Positions 1-7,029 of a stretch of 8,936 nucleotides of DNA are shown here, piece by piece. The notes under the pieces were generated by a model. That model made no database searches. It saw nothing but the letters and a program-made list of their open reading frames with translations, and was not told the origin of the DNA. The translations under genes and the position numbers were made by a program. How positions within the stretch are numbered: position 1 is the first letter of the stretch; each line of letters begins with the position of its first letter. Source of the DNA: Clostridia bacterium (GTDB lineage: Bacteria; Bacillota; Clostridia; Christensenellales; UBA1242); contig CAAGCR010000045.1 of assembly GCA_900768425.1 (NCBI GenBank), forward strand, positions 1 through 8,936, written 5' to 3'.

Positions 1-62
1 CACCACAATAACAATATATATAACAATAAAATGCTATATACAAACAATAAATTTTATCATAA

Positions 63-2717
63 TTAACCAGTTTGTTGTTGTTTTTCTGTAAAATATCCTG
101 GATCAGATGTTCCACCATCAACTTTAGCATAGGTTTTGTCGTCTTTATTACTATAGTTATATTTTGTGCCAGCACTACCAACTAAATTTGTGCAATTATA
201 GAACATGTTGGAATCAATTGTAACATTTTTAGTTGACCATTTACTTGAATTAACATAAATCGTTTTAAGTTCACTGCAAGAAGCGAACATAAATCTCATT
301 TCTTTTACATTGCTTGTATCAAAATTACTTAAATCTAGACTGGTGAGTTTACTGCAAGATCTGAACATATCATTCATACCATATATTACTTTGCTCGTGT
401 CAAACTTTCTTACATCTAGATTAGTGAGTGCACTGCAACCAGAGAACATACAATTCATACTTACTACATTGCTTGTATCAAAATTGCTTACATCTAGGCT
501 GGTGAGTTTATAGCAAGATTCGAACATCCAACCCATACCTTCTACACTGCTTGTTTTAAAATTGCTTACATCTAGGCTGGTAAGTTTACTGCAAGAAGAG
601 AACATAGAACTCATACTTGTTACTTTGCTCGTGTCAAAACTACTTACATCTAGGCTGATAAGTGCACTGCAACCTGAGAACATATATCTCATATCTGTTA
701 CACTGTTTGTATTGAAGTTGCTTAAATTTAGGCTGGTAAGTTTACTGCAATTATAGAACATATATCTCATATCTGTTACACTGCTTGTATTGAAGCTGCT
801 TAAATTTAGGCTGGTAAGATTCTCACAAGAATTGAACATACCACCATTATTTTCATTATGTCCACCCATACTTATTACTTTGCTCGTGTCAAAGTTTCTT
901 AAATCTAGACTGGTAAGTTTACTGCAAGATTTGAACATACAATTCATATCTGTTACACTGCTTGTATTGAAGTTGCTTACATCTAGACTGGTGAGTGCAC
1001 TGCAACCAGAGAACATATAACTCATATTTGTTACACTGTTTGTATTGAATTTGCTTACATCTAGGCTTTTAAGTGCACTGCAATTAATGAACATATCTCT
1101 CATATCTGTTACTTTGCTCGTGTCAAAATTGCTTAAATTTAGGCTGGTGAGTGCACTGCAAGATTCGAACATATAACCCATATCTGTTACTTTGCTTGTA
1201 TTGAAATTGCTTACATCTAGGCTTTTAAGTGCTCTGCAATTAACGAACATACCACTCATATCTGTTACACTGCTTGTATAGAAATTGCTTAAATCTAGGC
1301 TGGTAAGTCCACTGCAAGAAGCGAACATTCTTTCCATACTTGTTACACTGCTTGTGTTGAAATTGCTTACATCTAGGCTGGTGAGTGCTTTGCAATAAGA
1401 GAACATACTATTCATACTTGTTACATTGCTTGTATTGAAATTGCTTAAATCTAGGTTAGTGAGTGCACTGCAACCTTCTCCGAAGGAAGCTCCGAACATA
1501 TAACTCATATTTGTTACATTGCTTGTATTGAAATTGCTTAAATCTAGGCTTTTGAGTGCTTGGCAATAAGAGAACATACTATTCATAGATGTTACACTGC
1601 TTGTATCAAAGTTGCTTACATCTAGGCTGGTGAGTGCTTTGCAATTATAGAACATACTATTCATACTTGTTACATTGCTTGTATTGAAATTGCTTAAATC
1701 TAGGTTAGTGAGTGCATTGCAACCATAGAACATATTAATCATATTTGTTACATTGCTTGTATCAAAATTACTTACATCTAGGCTGGTGAGTGCTTTGCAA
1801 CCATAGAACATACCACCGCAATTTTGTGGAGCATAGATTCTTGCTGGAGAGTAAATAATTATTTTTTTACTAGTAGAATTATAATATGCAATAACATCTG
1901 TTACGCTTGTTGTTAAATTGCTTGCATTATTTGTTTCATCTACTGCACCAACTGAAACAGTTTTGTAATTTTCACCATCTTTATCAAAACCATTCAATAT
2001 GGAATCATTAATTTCTTTTAAAAAACTAATACTGGTTATACAATTCAAATCTGAAATGTTAAATCTTTTTTTTATTTTATCTTTCCAGCCGTATGCTAGA
2101 TATGCTGGTGCTTGTGATTTTTCAAAGTTTAAAAGTGTTGTATTTGAAAAATTAATTGCACTATCTAAACTTGAATACTCTCCGTCTACTTTTTGTAATT
2201 GGAGTTTAACTGTTAAGGTAACAGTCGAGCCTTCTTGTCCTTTTGGAGATAAAGTTTCGCTATTGTATGGTGCATCGATGAGTATTCTATTGTGATTTAT
2301 GCAATTTTGGTTTACTGTTACATCTACATCGAAGGCGGACTCGTTGGTTATTGTAAATGTAAAGACAATATCGTTTACTTCATGATCTTTATCGGTGTTT
2401 AAATCGTCAAAATATATATTTCCAAAATCCCACTTATCTGCTGTGCCTTCAATTAGTTTACCTTTTAATGGATCACTTGGGTCGGTATAGTTAATTTTTG
2501 CGGTAGATGTGTCACTTGTTATTGCAACATTGTCTGCATCCACTGCACCTGTAATTTTGCCTAATACTCTAACCTTGCAGTTATGAGCCGTAAAGCCTAT
2601 TGTACCACTTACATTAAGACTTGCGGTTTTTGCTGAATATACACCTATGGCTATGGCGCAAATACACATACATAGCACTGCGATATTTAGCAAAATGTTA
2701 AATTTTCTTTTTTTCAT
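63..2717 (-). CDS. BspA-like secreted surface protein with about 20 DUF285-type leucine-rich repeats
   Basis: An 884-residue exported repeat protein, probably on the cell surface. Residues 1-29 form a signal peptide: basic KKRK, then a hydrophobic core of about 19 residues, with likely cleavage after YSA. Residues 30-302 are a non-repetitive, beta-rich N-terminal region of unknown role; its opening (ASLNVSGTIGF) loosely recalls SipW/TasA-type exported proteins (inference). Residues 303-837 are 20 tandem units of 26 residues (consensus MFxxCxxLTSLDxSNFxTSxVTxM), the DUF285/BspA repeat. The C-terminal module from residue 838 (MFYNCTNL, then GGTSDPGYFTEK) is the usual end of this family. There is no LPXTG sorting signal and no good lipobox, so anchoring is unclear. 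Relatives are linked to adhesion, but the ligand here is unknown. The ATG is supported by AAAGGAG at 2723-2729. It is transcribed alone from the promoter at 2817-2844, downstream of a terminator. Confidence 0.9.
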   Translation of the reverse strand: MKKRKFNILLNIAVLCMCICAIAIGVYSAKTASLNVSGTIGFTAHNCKVRVLGKITGAVDADNVAITSDTSTAKINYTDPSDPLKGKLIEGTADKWDFGNIYFDDLNTDKDHEVNDIVFTFTITNESAFDVDVTVNQNCINHNRILIDAPYNSETLSPKGQEGSTVTLTVKLQLQKVDGEYSSLDSAINFSNTTLLNFEKSQAPAYLAYGWKDKIKKRFNISDLNCITSISFLKEINDSILNGFDKDGENYKTVSVGAVDETNNASNLTTSVTDVIAYYNSTSKKIIIYSPARIYAPQNCGGMFYGCKALTSLDVSNFDTSNVTNMINMFYGCNALTNLDLSNFNTSNVTSMNSMFYNCKALTSLDVSNFDTSSVTSMNSMFSYCQALKSLDLSNFNTSNVTNMSYMFGASFGEGCSALTNLDLSNFNTSNVTSMNSMFSYCKALTSLDVSNFNTSSVTSMERMFASCSGLTSLDLSNFYTSSVTDMSGMFVNCRALKSLDVSNFNTSKVTDMGYMFESCSALTSLNLSNFDTSKVTDMRDMFINCSALKSLDVSKFNTNSVTNMSYMFSGCSALTSLDVSNFNTSSVTDMNCMFKSCSKLTSLDLRNFDTSKVISMGGHNENNGGMFNSCENLTSLNLSSFNTSSVTDMRYMFYNCSKLTSLNLSNFNTNSVTDMRYMFSGCSALISLDVSSFDTSKVTSMSSMFSSCSKLTSLDVSNFKTSSVEGMGWMFESCYKLTSLDVSNFDTSNVVSMNCMFSGCSALTNLDVRKFDTSKVIYGMNDMFRSCSKLTSLDLSNFDTSNVKEMRFMFASCSELKTIYVNSSKWSTKNVTIDSNMFYNCTNLVGSAGTKYNYSNKDDKTYAKVDGGTSDPGYFTEKQQQTG
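207..1811 (-). repeat. 20 tandem 78-bp units coding for the DUF285 repeats
   Basis: The units have a regular 78-bp period, each starting with an ATG-TTY (Met-Phe) pair on the minus strand. Unit 5 has a 5-residue insertion (ASFGE region), unit 12 a 7-residue insertion (GHNENNG region), unit 18 one extra residue and unit 20 two. One Cys is conserved at position 5 of the standard unit. Some units are nearly identical at DNA level: 1401-1475 and 1650-1724 differ at one base, pointing to recent internal duplication. The array can probably expand or contract by recombination. Confidence 0.9.
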
Positions 2718-2816
2718 ATTTTCTCCTTTTTTTATTTGAAGTAAAAATTGATTTAAAACTTTAATTTTATGTTTTCACAAAAAACAAGTTTTTATGTATT
2801 TTTACTCTTTAAGACA

Positions 2817-2844
2817 ATTATACCTCCCCCCCCCGCGTTGTCAA
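2817..2844 (-). promoter_or_regulatory. Consensus sigma-A promoter of the BspA-like gene with a poly-G spacer, candidate phase-variable promoter
   Basis: On the minus strand the -35 box TTGACA (2844-2839) and the -10 box TATAAT (2822-2817) both match the consensus exactly. The spacer is 16 bases, one below the optimum of 17, and contains nine consecutive Gs (2834-2826). AT tracts upstream (2845-2880) could be an UP element. Transcription should start near 2810, giving a leader of about 90 bases before the ATG at 2717. Gain or loss of a G would change the spacing directly; at ten Gs it would be the optimal 17. Confidence 0.8.
2826..2834 (-). repeat. Nine-base G homopolymer in the promoter spacer
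   Basis: A run of nine Cs on the plus strand (Gs on the minus strand), followed on the minus strand by AGG. It is the longest G/C homopolymer noticed in this AT-rich window and it lies exactly between -35 and -10. Tracts of this kind are slippage-prone, so both true length variation and sequencing error are possible. Confidence 0.9.
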
Positions 2845-2891
2845 ACGATTTTTACAAATTTTTAAAAAATTTTTTGAAATGGTAATTTTGT

Positions 2892-2931
2892 ACAAAAAAT
2901 AGCGGTCAAATTTGTAAAAAATTTGACCGCT
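2892..2931 (-). terminator. Intrinsic terminator upstream of the BspA-like promoter
   Basis: A perfect 13-bp stem (arms 2901-2913 and 2919-2931, AGCGGTCAAATTT and its complement) with a 5-base loop. On the minus strand it is followed by ATTTTTTGT, a U-run in the transcript. It would end transcription arriving from the DUF1614-like gene and the feo genes and keep read-through out of the BspA-like promoter. No comparable T-run follows on the plus strand. Confidence 0.8.
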
Positions 2932-3005
2932 GGTTTTAATAAAGTATGAACCCACATAATAACCACTACTATGTTCATTTATATGAATAGAAGTTCTCCG
3001 AAGTC

Positions 3006-3100
3006 TAATAGGCAGGAAAACCCCTCCGTCTTTTGTGAAAATATTGTCAGATTGTTGACAATATTTTCACAAAATTCACCTCCCCTGACAGGGAGGAAAG
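3006..3100 (+). repeat. Dispersed hairpin element, copy 1
   Basis: It shares its ends with copy 2 at 8391-8453. The first 25 bases (TAATAGGCA through CCCCTC and GTC) match at 22 of 25 positions, and both copies end in CCCCTGACAGGG, with GAAAG close behind. The inside is unrelated: this copy carries a perfect 19-bp AT-rich inverted repeat (arms 3031-3049 and 3056-3074, 6-base loop), then a short hairpin CCTCCC/GGGAGG (3079-3096). Intergenic elements of this general form are, from memory, common in gut Clostridia, but no family name can be given. It is too short to encode a transposase. Confidence 0.7.
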
Positions 3101-3130
3101 GTTTTGTTCTTAACTAAATTTGAGTTGTAA

Positions 3131-3168
3131 AAGCATAGGTTTGTGATTAAAGCATAGGTTTGTGGTTA
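3131..3168. repeat. Two tandem 19-bp repeats
   Basis: Two adjacent copies of AAGCATAGGTTTGTGRTTA differ at one base (3146 versus 3165). They lie between the stop of the DUF1614-like gene and the dispersed element. A binding site or simple slippage product are both possible; function unknown. Confidence 0.75.
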
Positions 3169-3208
3169 AATAAATTTTTGTACATATGCACCGCTTATAG
3201 TAAACTAA

Positions 3209-3841
3209 CTATATAGTTCTTTCTTTTTCGGCTTTGGTGAGTTTGTGTTTTATGTGGAGTGCTTTTATTTTACGAGATAAATAGTACGACAAAAGGGATA
3301 TTACAAAAGATGTTAAAAGTGTGGCAAAAACCTTTTCGCTCCCTATGGTCATATAGTAGTTGCCATAGACTGAGTAGCGAGAAAGATAAAACACTATTTC
3401 GGACAGTGTTATGCCTATAAAGTTTGCGGAAAAAAGTCTTGTTGGTGTTTTGGTGAGAAAAAGTGGGAATGTTCCTAAGATGAGTCCTAAAATAAGATAT
3501 GGTTGCAATATGGCACTTTCGTATACATCAAAAGTTATAAGGTTATAGACTATATTTAATGAAAAAGATATTAATATAGTTACAAAAATTTTAAAGTATG
3601 CTTTTAAGTTTTTAACTTTAAACAACACTATTATGCTTAAAACTAATGGCAGAAAAAAGCCCGACAAGGTAAAAGTTAGGCTTGCAATTTTTATTCCCGG
3701 TATAAAATAACAAACCATTGTAATAAGCAAGAGTATTAAAAGTGTGCTCTTTTTAAAATTGAGTTTTTTATATATACTCTCGCCCACGTTAAATAGCACT
3801 AAAATAAACAGAACTCCTAAGAGTATGATTGAAAAAGTCAT
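3209..3841 (-). CDS. Multi-pass membrane protein, DUF1614-like
   Basis: A 210-residue, very hydrophobic protein with about six or seven membrane segments (roughly 1-20, 32-50, 53-75, 83-103, 111-130, 138-153, 168-190) and a basic, cytoplasmic-looking tail (KIKALHIKHKLTKAEKE). The length, the FIPGI motif near residue 46, the SGFFLPLVLSI segment at 60-70 and the overall hydrophobic pattern resemble DUF1614 membrane proteins, whose function is unknown; this assignment rests on recalled family features only. The ATG is preceded by AAAAGGGGA with suitable spacing. It lies 125 bases after feoB in the same direction with no clear terminator between, so co-transcription with feoAB is possible. The terminator at 2892-2931 is the first clear one downstream. 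Confidence 0.65.
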   Translation of the reverse strand: MTFSIILLGVLFILVLFNVGESIYKKLNFKKSTLLILLLITMVCYFIPGIKIASLTFTLSGFFLPLVLSIIVLFKVKNLKAYFKIFVTILISFSLNIVYNLITFDVYESAILQPYLILGLILGTFPLFLTKTPTRLFSANFIGITLSEIVFYLSRYSVYGNYYMTIGSEKVFATLLTSFVISLLSYYLSRKIKALHIKHKLTKAEKERTI

Positions 3842-3966
3842 ACCGTCCCCTTTTTGTTTTAGTATGACTAATTTTTGATAAATTATGCGACTTAATTTGT
3901 TTAAACTTCATTACTTATTTTTTACAATAAATTAATTTAAAAGTTAAAATATGACCTATTTAAAAA

Positions 3967-6168
3967 CTAACCACTACATTTTTTACAATGTGTTTTTTTA
4001 CTTTTACAAGAAGTACACTTTTTGCACGACTTCATATGCTTAAATCTTTTGATTAACATAATTATAGCAAACATACACAACGCGAACACCAAAGCAAAGA
4101 TTAAAAACACACCTATTCCCTTATTCAATATTAGACTAGTGCTTGCATAGACAACTAGTGCTGTTAGGTAGGCGATAACAAATTGGACAATAATTGATAT
4201 GAATGTCCACTTTTTACCTACTTCTTTTCTTAAAACCGCTATGGTTGCAAGGCATGGCGAATAAAGCAAGCAAAATACCATATAAGATAACGCACTTGCT
4301 GGGGTAAAGCATACTGGGTTTGTGGCTATTCTTAGACTTTGTGAAATTTTGGAATTAATTGTATCACTACCCGCCACAATGCCGTTGAACATTGCTATAC
4401 TTGATACTATAATCTCTTTTGCTACTAGTCCAGCAAGGAGTGCCGAAGTTGCTCCCCATGAGCCAAAACCTAACGGGATAAATATTGGTGATAAAATTTT
4501 GCCTAAGATTTCCAGCATACTTGTTCCTCCATCAGTTTTTATAAAGGCAAAAGTAAATGAGAAGTTAGCTAGTATCCAAACAATAATGTTTACTGAAATT
4601 AAAAGTGAGCCTATTCGAACTAAAAACATCTTTATGTTATCAAAAGCCAAGTTTAAAAGTCTTTTATGTTTTGTTAGTCTATATGGTGGAAATTCTAAAA
4701 TAAAAGACTGTGCTCTACTTTTTAAAAAAGTTTTTTCGTAAAATACACTTAGTAGCAATGCAACAACAACTCCCAGCATATACATTGCAAAAATGACAAA
4801 AACATTGCTAGCACCGAAAAATGCCGAGCCGATTACTGCGTATATAGGAAGTTTGGCACTACAACTCATATAAGGTGCAAGCATTGCGGTTTTAATTTGA
4901 GAGTTTTTATCTTCCATTGTTCGTGCGGTAAGGCACGCGGTTGTGGAACAGCCAAAGCCCATAAGTAGTGTGTATACACTTTTACCGGACAAACCAATTT
5001 TTGAAAAAATGTCATCTAGTGAAAATGCCACTCTTGATAAGTAGCCACTATCTTCTAAAATTCCTAAGCATAGGAACAATATTACAACCTGTGGCAAAAA
5101 TGAGAACACAGAGCCCAAGCCACCTATAATTGCCGTTGCAAAAAAGTCGTAAATAATTGCACTATTTGTTATGCTTTTTACTAAGGACAGAACTCCGTTT
5201 TTAACCGTTGTTTGAATAAAGTTTGATAGTTGTTCACTTAAAAATGCACCAAAAGAAAAAAAGGTTAAGTAGAATATGGCAAGCATTGTTAGAAGAAAAA
5301 TCGGCAATGCTAAATACTTATTTAAGACCACTTTATCTACTATACTTTTGCCATAAACTTTTTTTGTTTTTTTGACATTTGCCACTTCAAAAATGTGGTC
5401 TATTTGTTCGTACTTTTCTTTTACTAAATCATCTAATTTAATTTCGTTTTGCAAAATCTTTAATGTGCTTTTTTGTGACAAAGATAAATTTAATTTATTT
5501 ATTATTTTTTCATCATTTTCTAAACATTTATATGCAATAAATTCATCATTAAATTTTAAATTTTTGTCATAATTATTTCTAATTAAATTTGTCGTTTGTT
5601 GTAATAATTCATTTATTTTGTTATTTTTTATTTTTGCAATATTCCCTTTATTTACAAGAGATTGCGAGTTTTTATTGTTATAGAAATTAAATATTTGTTT
5701 TTTTAAATTATTTATTTCTTTTACATTTTCGGCATTTAATTTTAATACATTAATTCCTAATATTTTTTGTAACTTTTTTTCATCAATATTATATAGTGAA
5801 TTTTGTGGTTTTGTTGTTTCATTTATAACCAAAATTGTTGGTTGATTTAGCATTATTAATTCTAGTGTTAAATACAAATTTCTATATATGTTATTTATAT
5901 CCACAATGTTTACGACTAGGGTTTCTCTATGCGTATAAAGATAGTCTACGGCTACTTCTTCTTCGTAGGATAATGGAGTTAAAGAGTATATTCCCGGAAG
6001 GTCTACTAAGTTAAATGTTTGGTTGTTATATATAAACTTTTTTTCTTTGGAGTCAACTGTTACACCATGCCAGTTACCTGTATGCTCGTTTGATTTAGTT
6101 AGGGTGTTAAAAAGAGTTGTTTTGCCGGTGTTTGGGTTACCTAAAAGAATGACATCTTTATTTTGCAT
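3967..6168 (-). CDS. feoB: FeoB, GTP-dependent ferrous iron transporter, with a Cys-rich C-terminal tail
   Basis: Membrane protein of 733 residues that imports Fe2+. The cytoplasmic G domain has G1 GNPNTGKT (10-17), a switch I segment GNWHGVTV with Thr37, and G3 DLPG (56-59). The G4 position reads NETT (116-119) instead of NxxD, and the G5 region reads NAEN rather than the usual SA(R/K). A Lys/Asn-rich helical region follows, then the membrane domain from about residue 285. The Gate motifs are GFGCSTTAC (404-412), PYMSCSAKLP (432-441) and a C-terminal gate with LLYSPC ending at Cys639. After the last membrane helix the tail has Cys at 715, 718, 721, 728 and 731, in overlapping CxxC patterns, like the small FeoB-associated Cys-rich proteins found as separate genes elsewhere. 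The ATG follows AGGAGAG, which begins right at the feoA stop; the two genes are 12 bases apart. Confidence 0.95.
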   Translation of the reverse strand: MQNKDVILLGNPNTGKTTLFNTLTKSNEHTGNWHGVTVDSKEKKFIYNNQTFNLVDLPGIYSLTPLSYEEEVAVDYLYTHRETLVVNIVDINNIYRNLYLTLELIMLNQPTILVINETTKPQNSLYNIDEKKLQKILGINVLKLNAENVKEINNLKKQIFNFYNNKNSQSLVNKGNIAKIKNNKINELLQQTTNLIRNNYDKNLKFNDEFIAYKCLENDEKIINKLNLSLSQKSTLKILQNEIKLDDLVKEKYEQIDHIFEVANVKKTKKVYGKSIVDKVVLNKYLALPIFLLTMLAIFYLTFFSFGAFLSEQLSNFIQTTVKNGVLSLVKSITNSAIIYDFFATAIIGGLGSVFSFLPQVVILFLCLGILEDSGYLSRVAFSLDDIFSKIGLSGKSVYTLLMGFGCSTTACLTARTMEDKNSQIKTAMLAPYMSCSAKLPIYAVIGSAFFGASNVFVIFAMYMLGVVVALLLSVFYEKTFLKSRAQSFILEFPPYRLTKHKRLLNLAFDNIKMFLVRIGSLLISVNIIVWILANFSFTFAFIKTDGGTSMLEILGKILSPIFIPLGFGSWGATSALLAGLVAKEIIVSSIAMFNGIVAGSDTINSKISQSLRIATNPVCFTPASALSYMVFCLLYSPCLATIAVLRKEVGKKWTFISIIVQFVIAYLTALVVYASTSLILNKGIGVFLIFALVFALCMFAIIMLIKRFKHMKSCKKCTSCKSKKTHCKKCSG

Positions 6169-6180
6169 ATTGCTCTCCTT

Positions 6181-6417
6181 TTAAACATTTTCTACTATGA
6201 TATTTTTTGCTATATCTGCACGCAAGGATATTAAATATCCATTTAGTTCAACAAGCAAAACTTCATTTAAAAATGACCTTTGATTTAATGTGATTATTGT
6301 TCCGTTAAAAAAACCTAATTCTAAAAGTCTACGTTTTATTTTATAACTGCAATTAGGCGAAAAGCCAACAACTTTGGCTTGACTATCCCTTTTTATTTCA
6401 CTTAAAAAAATACTCAT
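6181..6417 (-). CDS. feoA: FeoA, small SH3-like partner of FeoB
   Basis: A 78-residue cytoplasmic protein of normal FeoA length. The family pattern is visible: an opening LSEIK, AKVVGF at 14-19, RRLLELGFFNGT (29-40), a middle strand VLLVELNGYLISLR (53-66) and the end ADIAKNIIVE (67-76). FeoA is thought to bind FeoB and support iron transport. It is the first gene of the feoAB unit. Its start is odd: no AGGAGG-like sequence precedes the ATG, and the ATG lies in one arm of a perfect 10-bp inverted repeat (6411-6436). The start itself is supported by FeoA length and N-terminal alignment. Confidence 0.92.
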   Translation of the reverse strand: MSIFLSEIKRDSQAKVVGFSPNCSYKIKRRLLELGFFNGTIITLNQRSFLNEVLLVELNGYLISLRADIAKNIIVENV

Positions 6418-6436
6418 ACAACTTAATGTATGAGTA
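6411..6436 (-). promoter_or_regulatory. Inverted repeat covering the feoA start codon
   Basis: Arms TACTCATACA (6411-6420) and TGTATGAGTA (6427-6436) are perfect complements around a 6-base spacer. In the mRNA the AUG (6417-6415) would sit in the 3' arm of a 10-bp hairpin. There is no Shine-Dalgarno upstream. It could be an RNA structure limiting translation or a DNA operator for a dimeric regulator; the sequence does not decide. It matches neither a Fur-type nor a DtxR-type consensus that I recognise. Confidence 0.6.
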
Positions 6437-6463
6437 ATGTTTTGTTATTATGAATTAATGAAA

Positions 6464-6492
6464 ATTTTATTATTGCAAGCAAATCTTGGAAA
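6464..6492 (-). promoter_or_regulatory. Weak candidate promoter for feoAB
   Basis: On the minus strand TTTCCA (6492-6487) and TAAAAT (6469-6464) are separated by 17 bases, matching the sigma-A boxes at 4 of 6 and 5 of 6 positions. It would give a leader of about 40 bases that includes the start-codon hairpin. The surrounding AT richness makes chance matches likely. Confidence 0.3.
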
Positions 6493-6516
6493 ACAATGCA
6501 AGTTATTCAAAGATTT
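6481..6516. repeat. Imperfect inverted repeat upstream of feoA
   Basis: Arms 6481-6491 (AAATCTTGGAA) and 6506-6516 (TTCAAAGATTT) pair at 10 of 11 positions around a 14-base centre. It overlaps the -35 of the candidate feoAB promoter, so it could be an operator. No T-run follows on either strand, so it is not a typical terminator. Confidence 0.4.
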
Positions 6517-6584
6517 ATAAATACAAACCTTTTTAGTTTTGTGGTATTCGCAAACAATACTTAAATCATTTTAACACAAGGATT

Positions 6585-7028
6585 TTACTTAATTATAACA
6601 GAACCATCTTCTTTAATTTCCAGTGTGTCACCTGTTTTAACTGTGTCTAAAAAATCTTTGCCTAGTTTGTCTATGGCTATAATTTTTGAATTTTCCCAGT
6701 TTTTGGCAAGGACTATACCGCTGGCGGCTAGCGAGTCTATTTCTTCACTGAAAAGCATTGCCGATGGGTTAATTCCCATTGAACAAATAGTTTGAATAAC
6801 TAAGCCACCGGTTGTTGAGCCTATGGTTTTTGGTAAGCATAAAATTTTGCCAGTAATATTTTTTTTGTATATGTCGGGGTTATTTTGGTCGCTAACTATA
6901 ACTTGTTTTGCATTTTTTAATGCACTTTTTTGAAAAGTTGCAAGAGTGTTTACGCCTGCGTGACTAACTACCGCTTCTCCAACCAAATTGCCACCGGCAA
7001 TTACTCTACCTTTAAATACTTTTTCCAT
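6585..7028 (-). CDS. Aconitase X small subunit (DUF126 swivel domain)
   Basis: A 147-residue small (swivel) subunit of an AcnX dehydratase, which pairs with the large subunit encoded just upstream to form the active site. Family features: an opening FKGRVIAGGNLVGEAVVS, the core GKILCLPKTIGSTTGG (compare the GRVLVLP...GSSTGS core, whose Ser is a proposed catalytic residue) and the following SAMLFSEEIDSLAASGIVLA. The SFWGG segment common in family members is not evident. I chose the ATG at 7028 over an upstream in-frame GTG at 7049: it gives MEKVFKG, where the family alignment begins, leaves one base after the large-subunit stop, and has AAAGGAGA about 10 bases upstream. The GTG would add seven residues overlapping the large subunit. 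No clear terminator follows. Confidence 0.88.
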   Translation of the reverse strand: MEKVFKGRVIAGGNLVGEAVVSHAGVNTLATFQKSALKNAKQVIVSDQNNPDIYKKNITGKILCLPKTIGSTTGGLVIQTICSMGINPSAMLFSEEIDSLAASGIVLAKNWENSKIIAIDKLGKDFLDTVKTGDTLEIKEDGSVIIK

Positions 7029-7029
7029 A

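Larger units (their letters stand above)
2718..3208. other. Intergenic region between the DUF1614-like gene and the BspA-like gene
   Basis: About 490 bases without a gene. Read along the minus strand it holds a 19-bp tandem repeat pair (3131-3168), a dispersed hairpin element (3006-3100), an intrinsic terminator (2892-2931), an A/T-tract region (2845-2880) that could act as an UP element, the consensus promoter with its G tract (2817-2844), and a leader of about 90 bases before the BspA-like ATG. No credible coding sequence was seen in it. Confidence 0.7.

Noticed and set aside
310..1020. Three plus-strand reading frames (310-513, 562-756, 790-1020) with repeated LLVSKLLTSRLVSL-like sequence
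   Set aside because: They are antisense shadows of the BspA repeats; the periodicity and lack of stops follow from the repeat DNA on the minus strand.
2627..2717. Lipoprotein signal in the BspA-like protein (Cys16, Cys18, Cys20 in the hydrophobic core)
   Set aside because: None of the Cys residues is preceded by a proper lipobox [LVI][ASTVI][GAS]; a standard signal peptide fits better.
3196..3213. Short inverted repeat TATAGT/ACTATA at the stop of the DUF1614-like gene
   Set aside because: Six AT-rich base pairs with no T-run are expected by chance in this composition.
3842..3966. Terminator after feoB
   Set aside because: The stretch is very AT-rich but has no stem of useful strength followed by a T-run on the minus strand.
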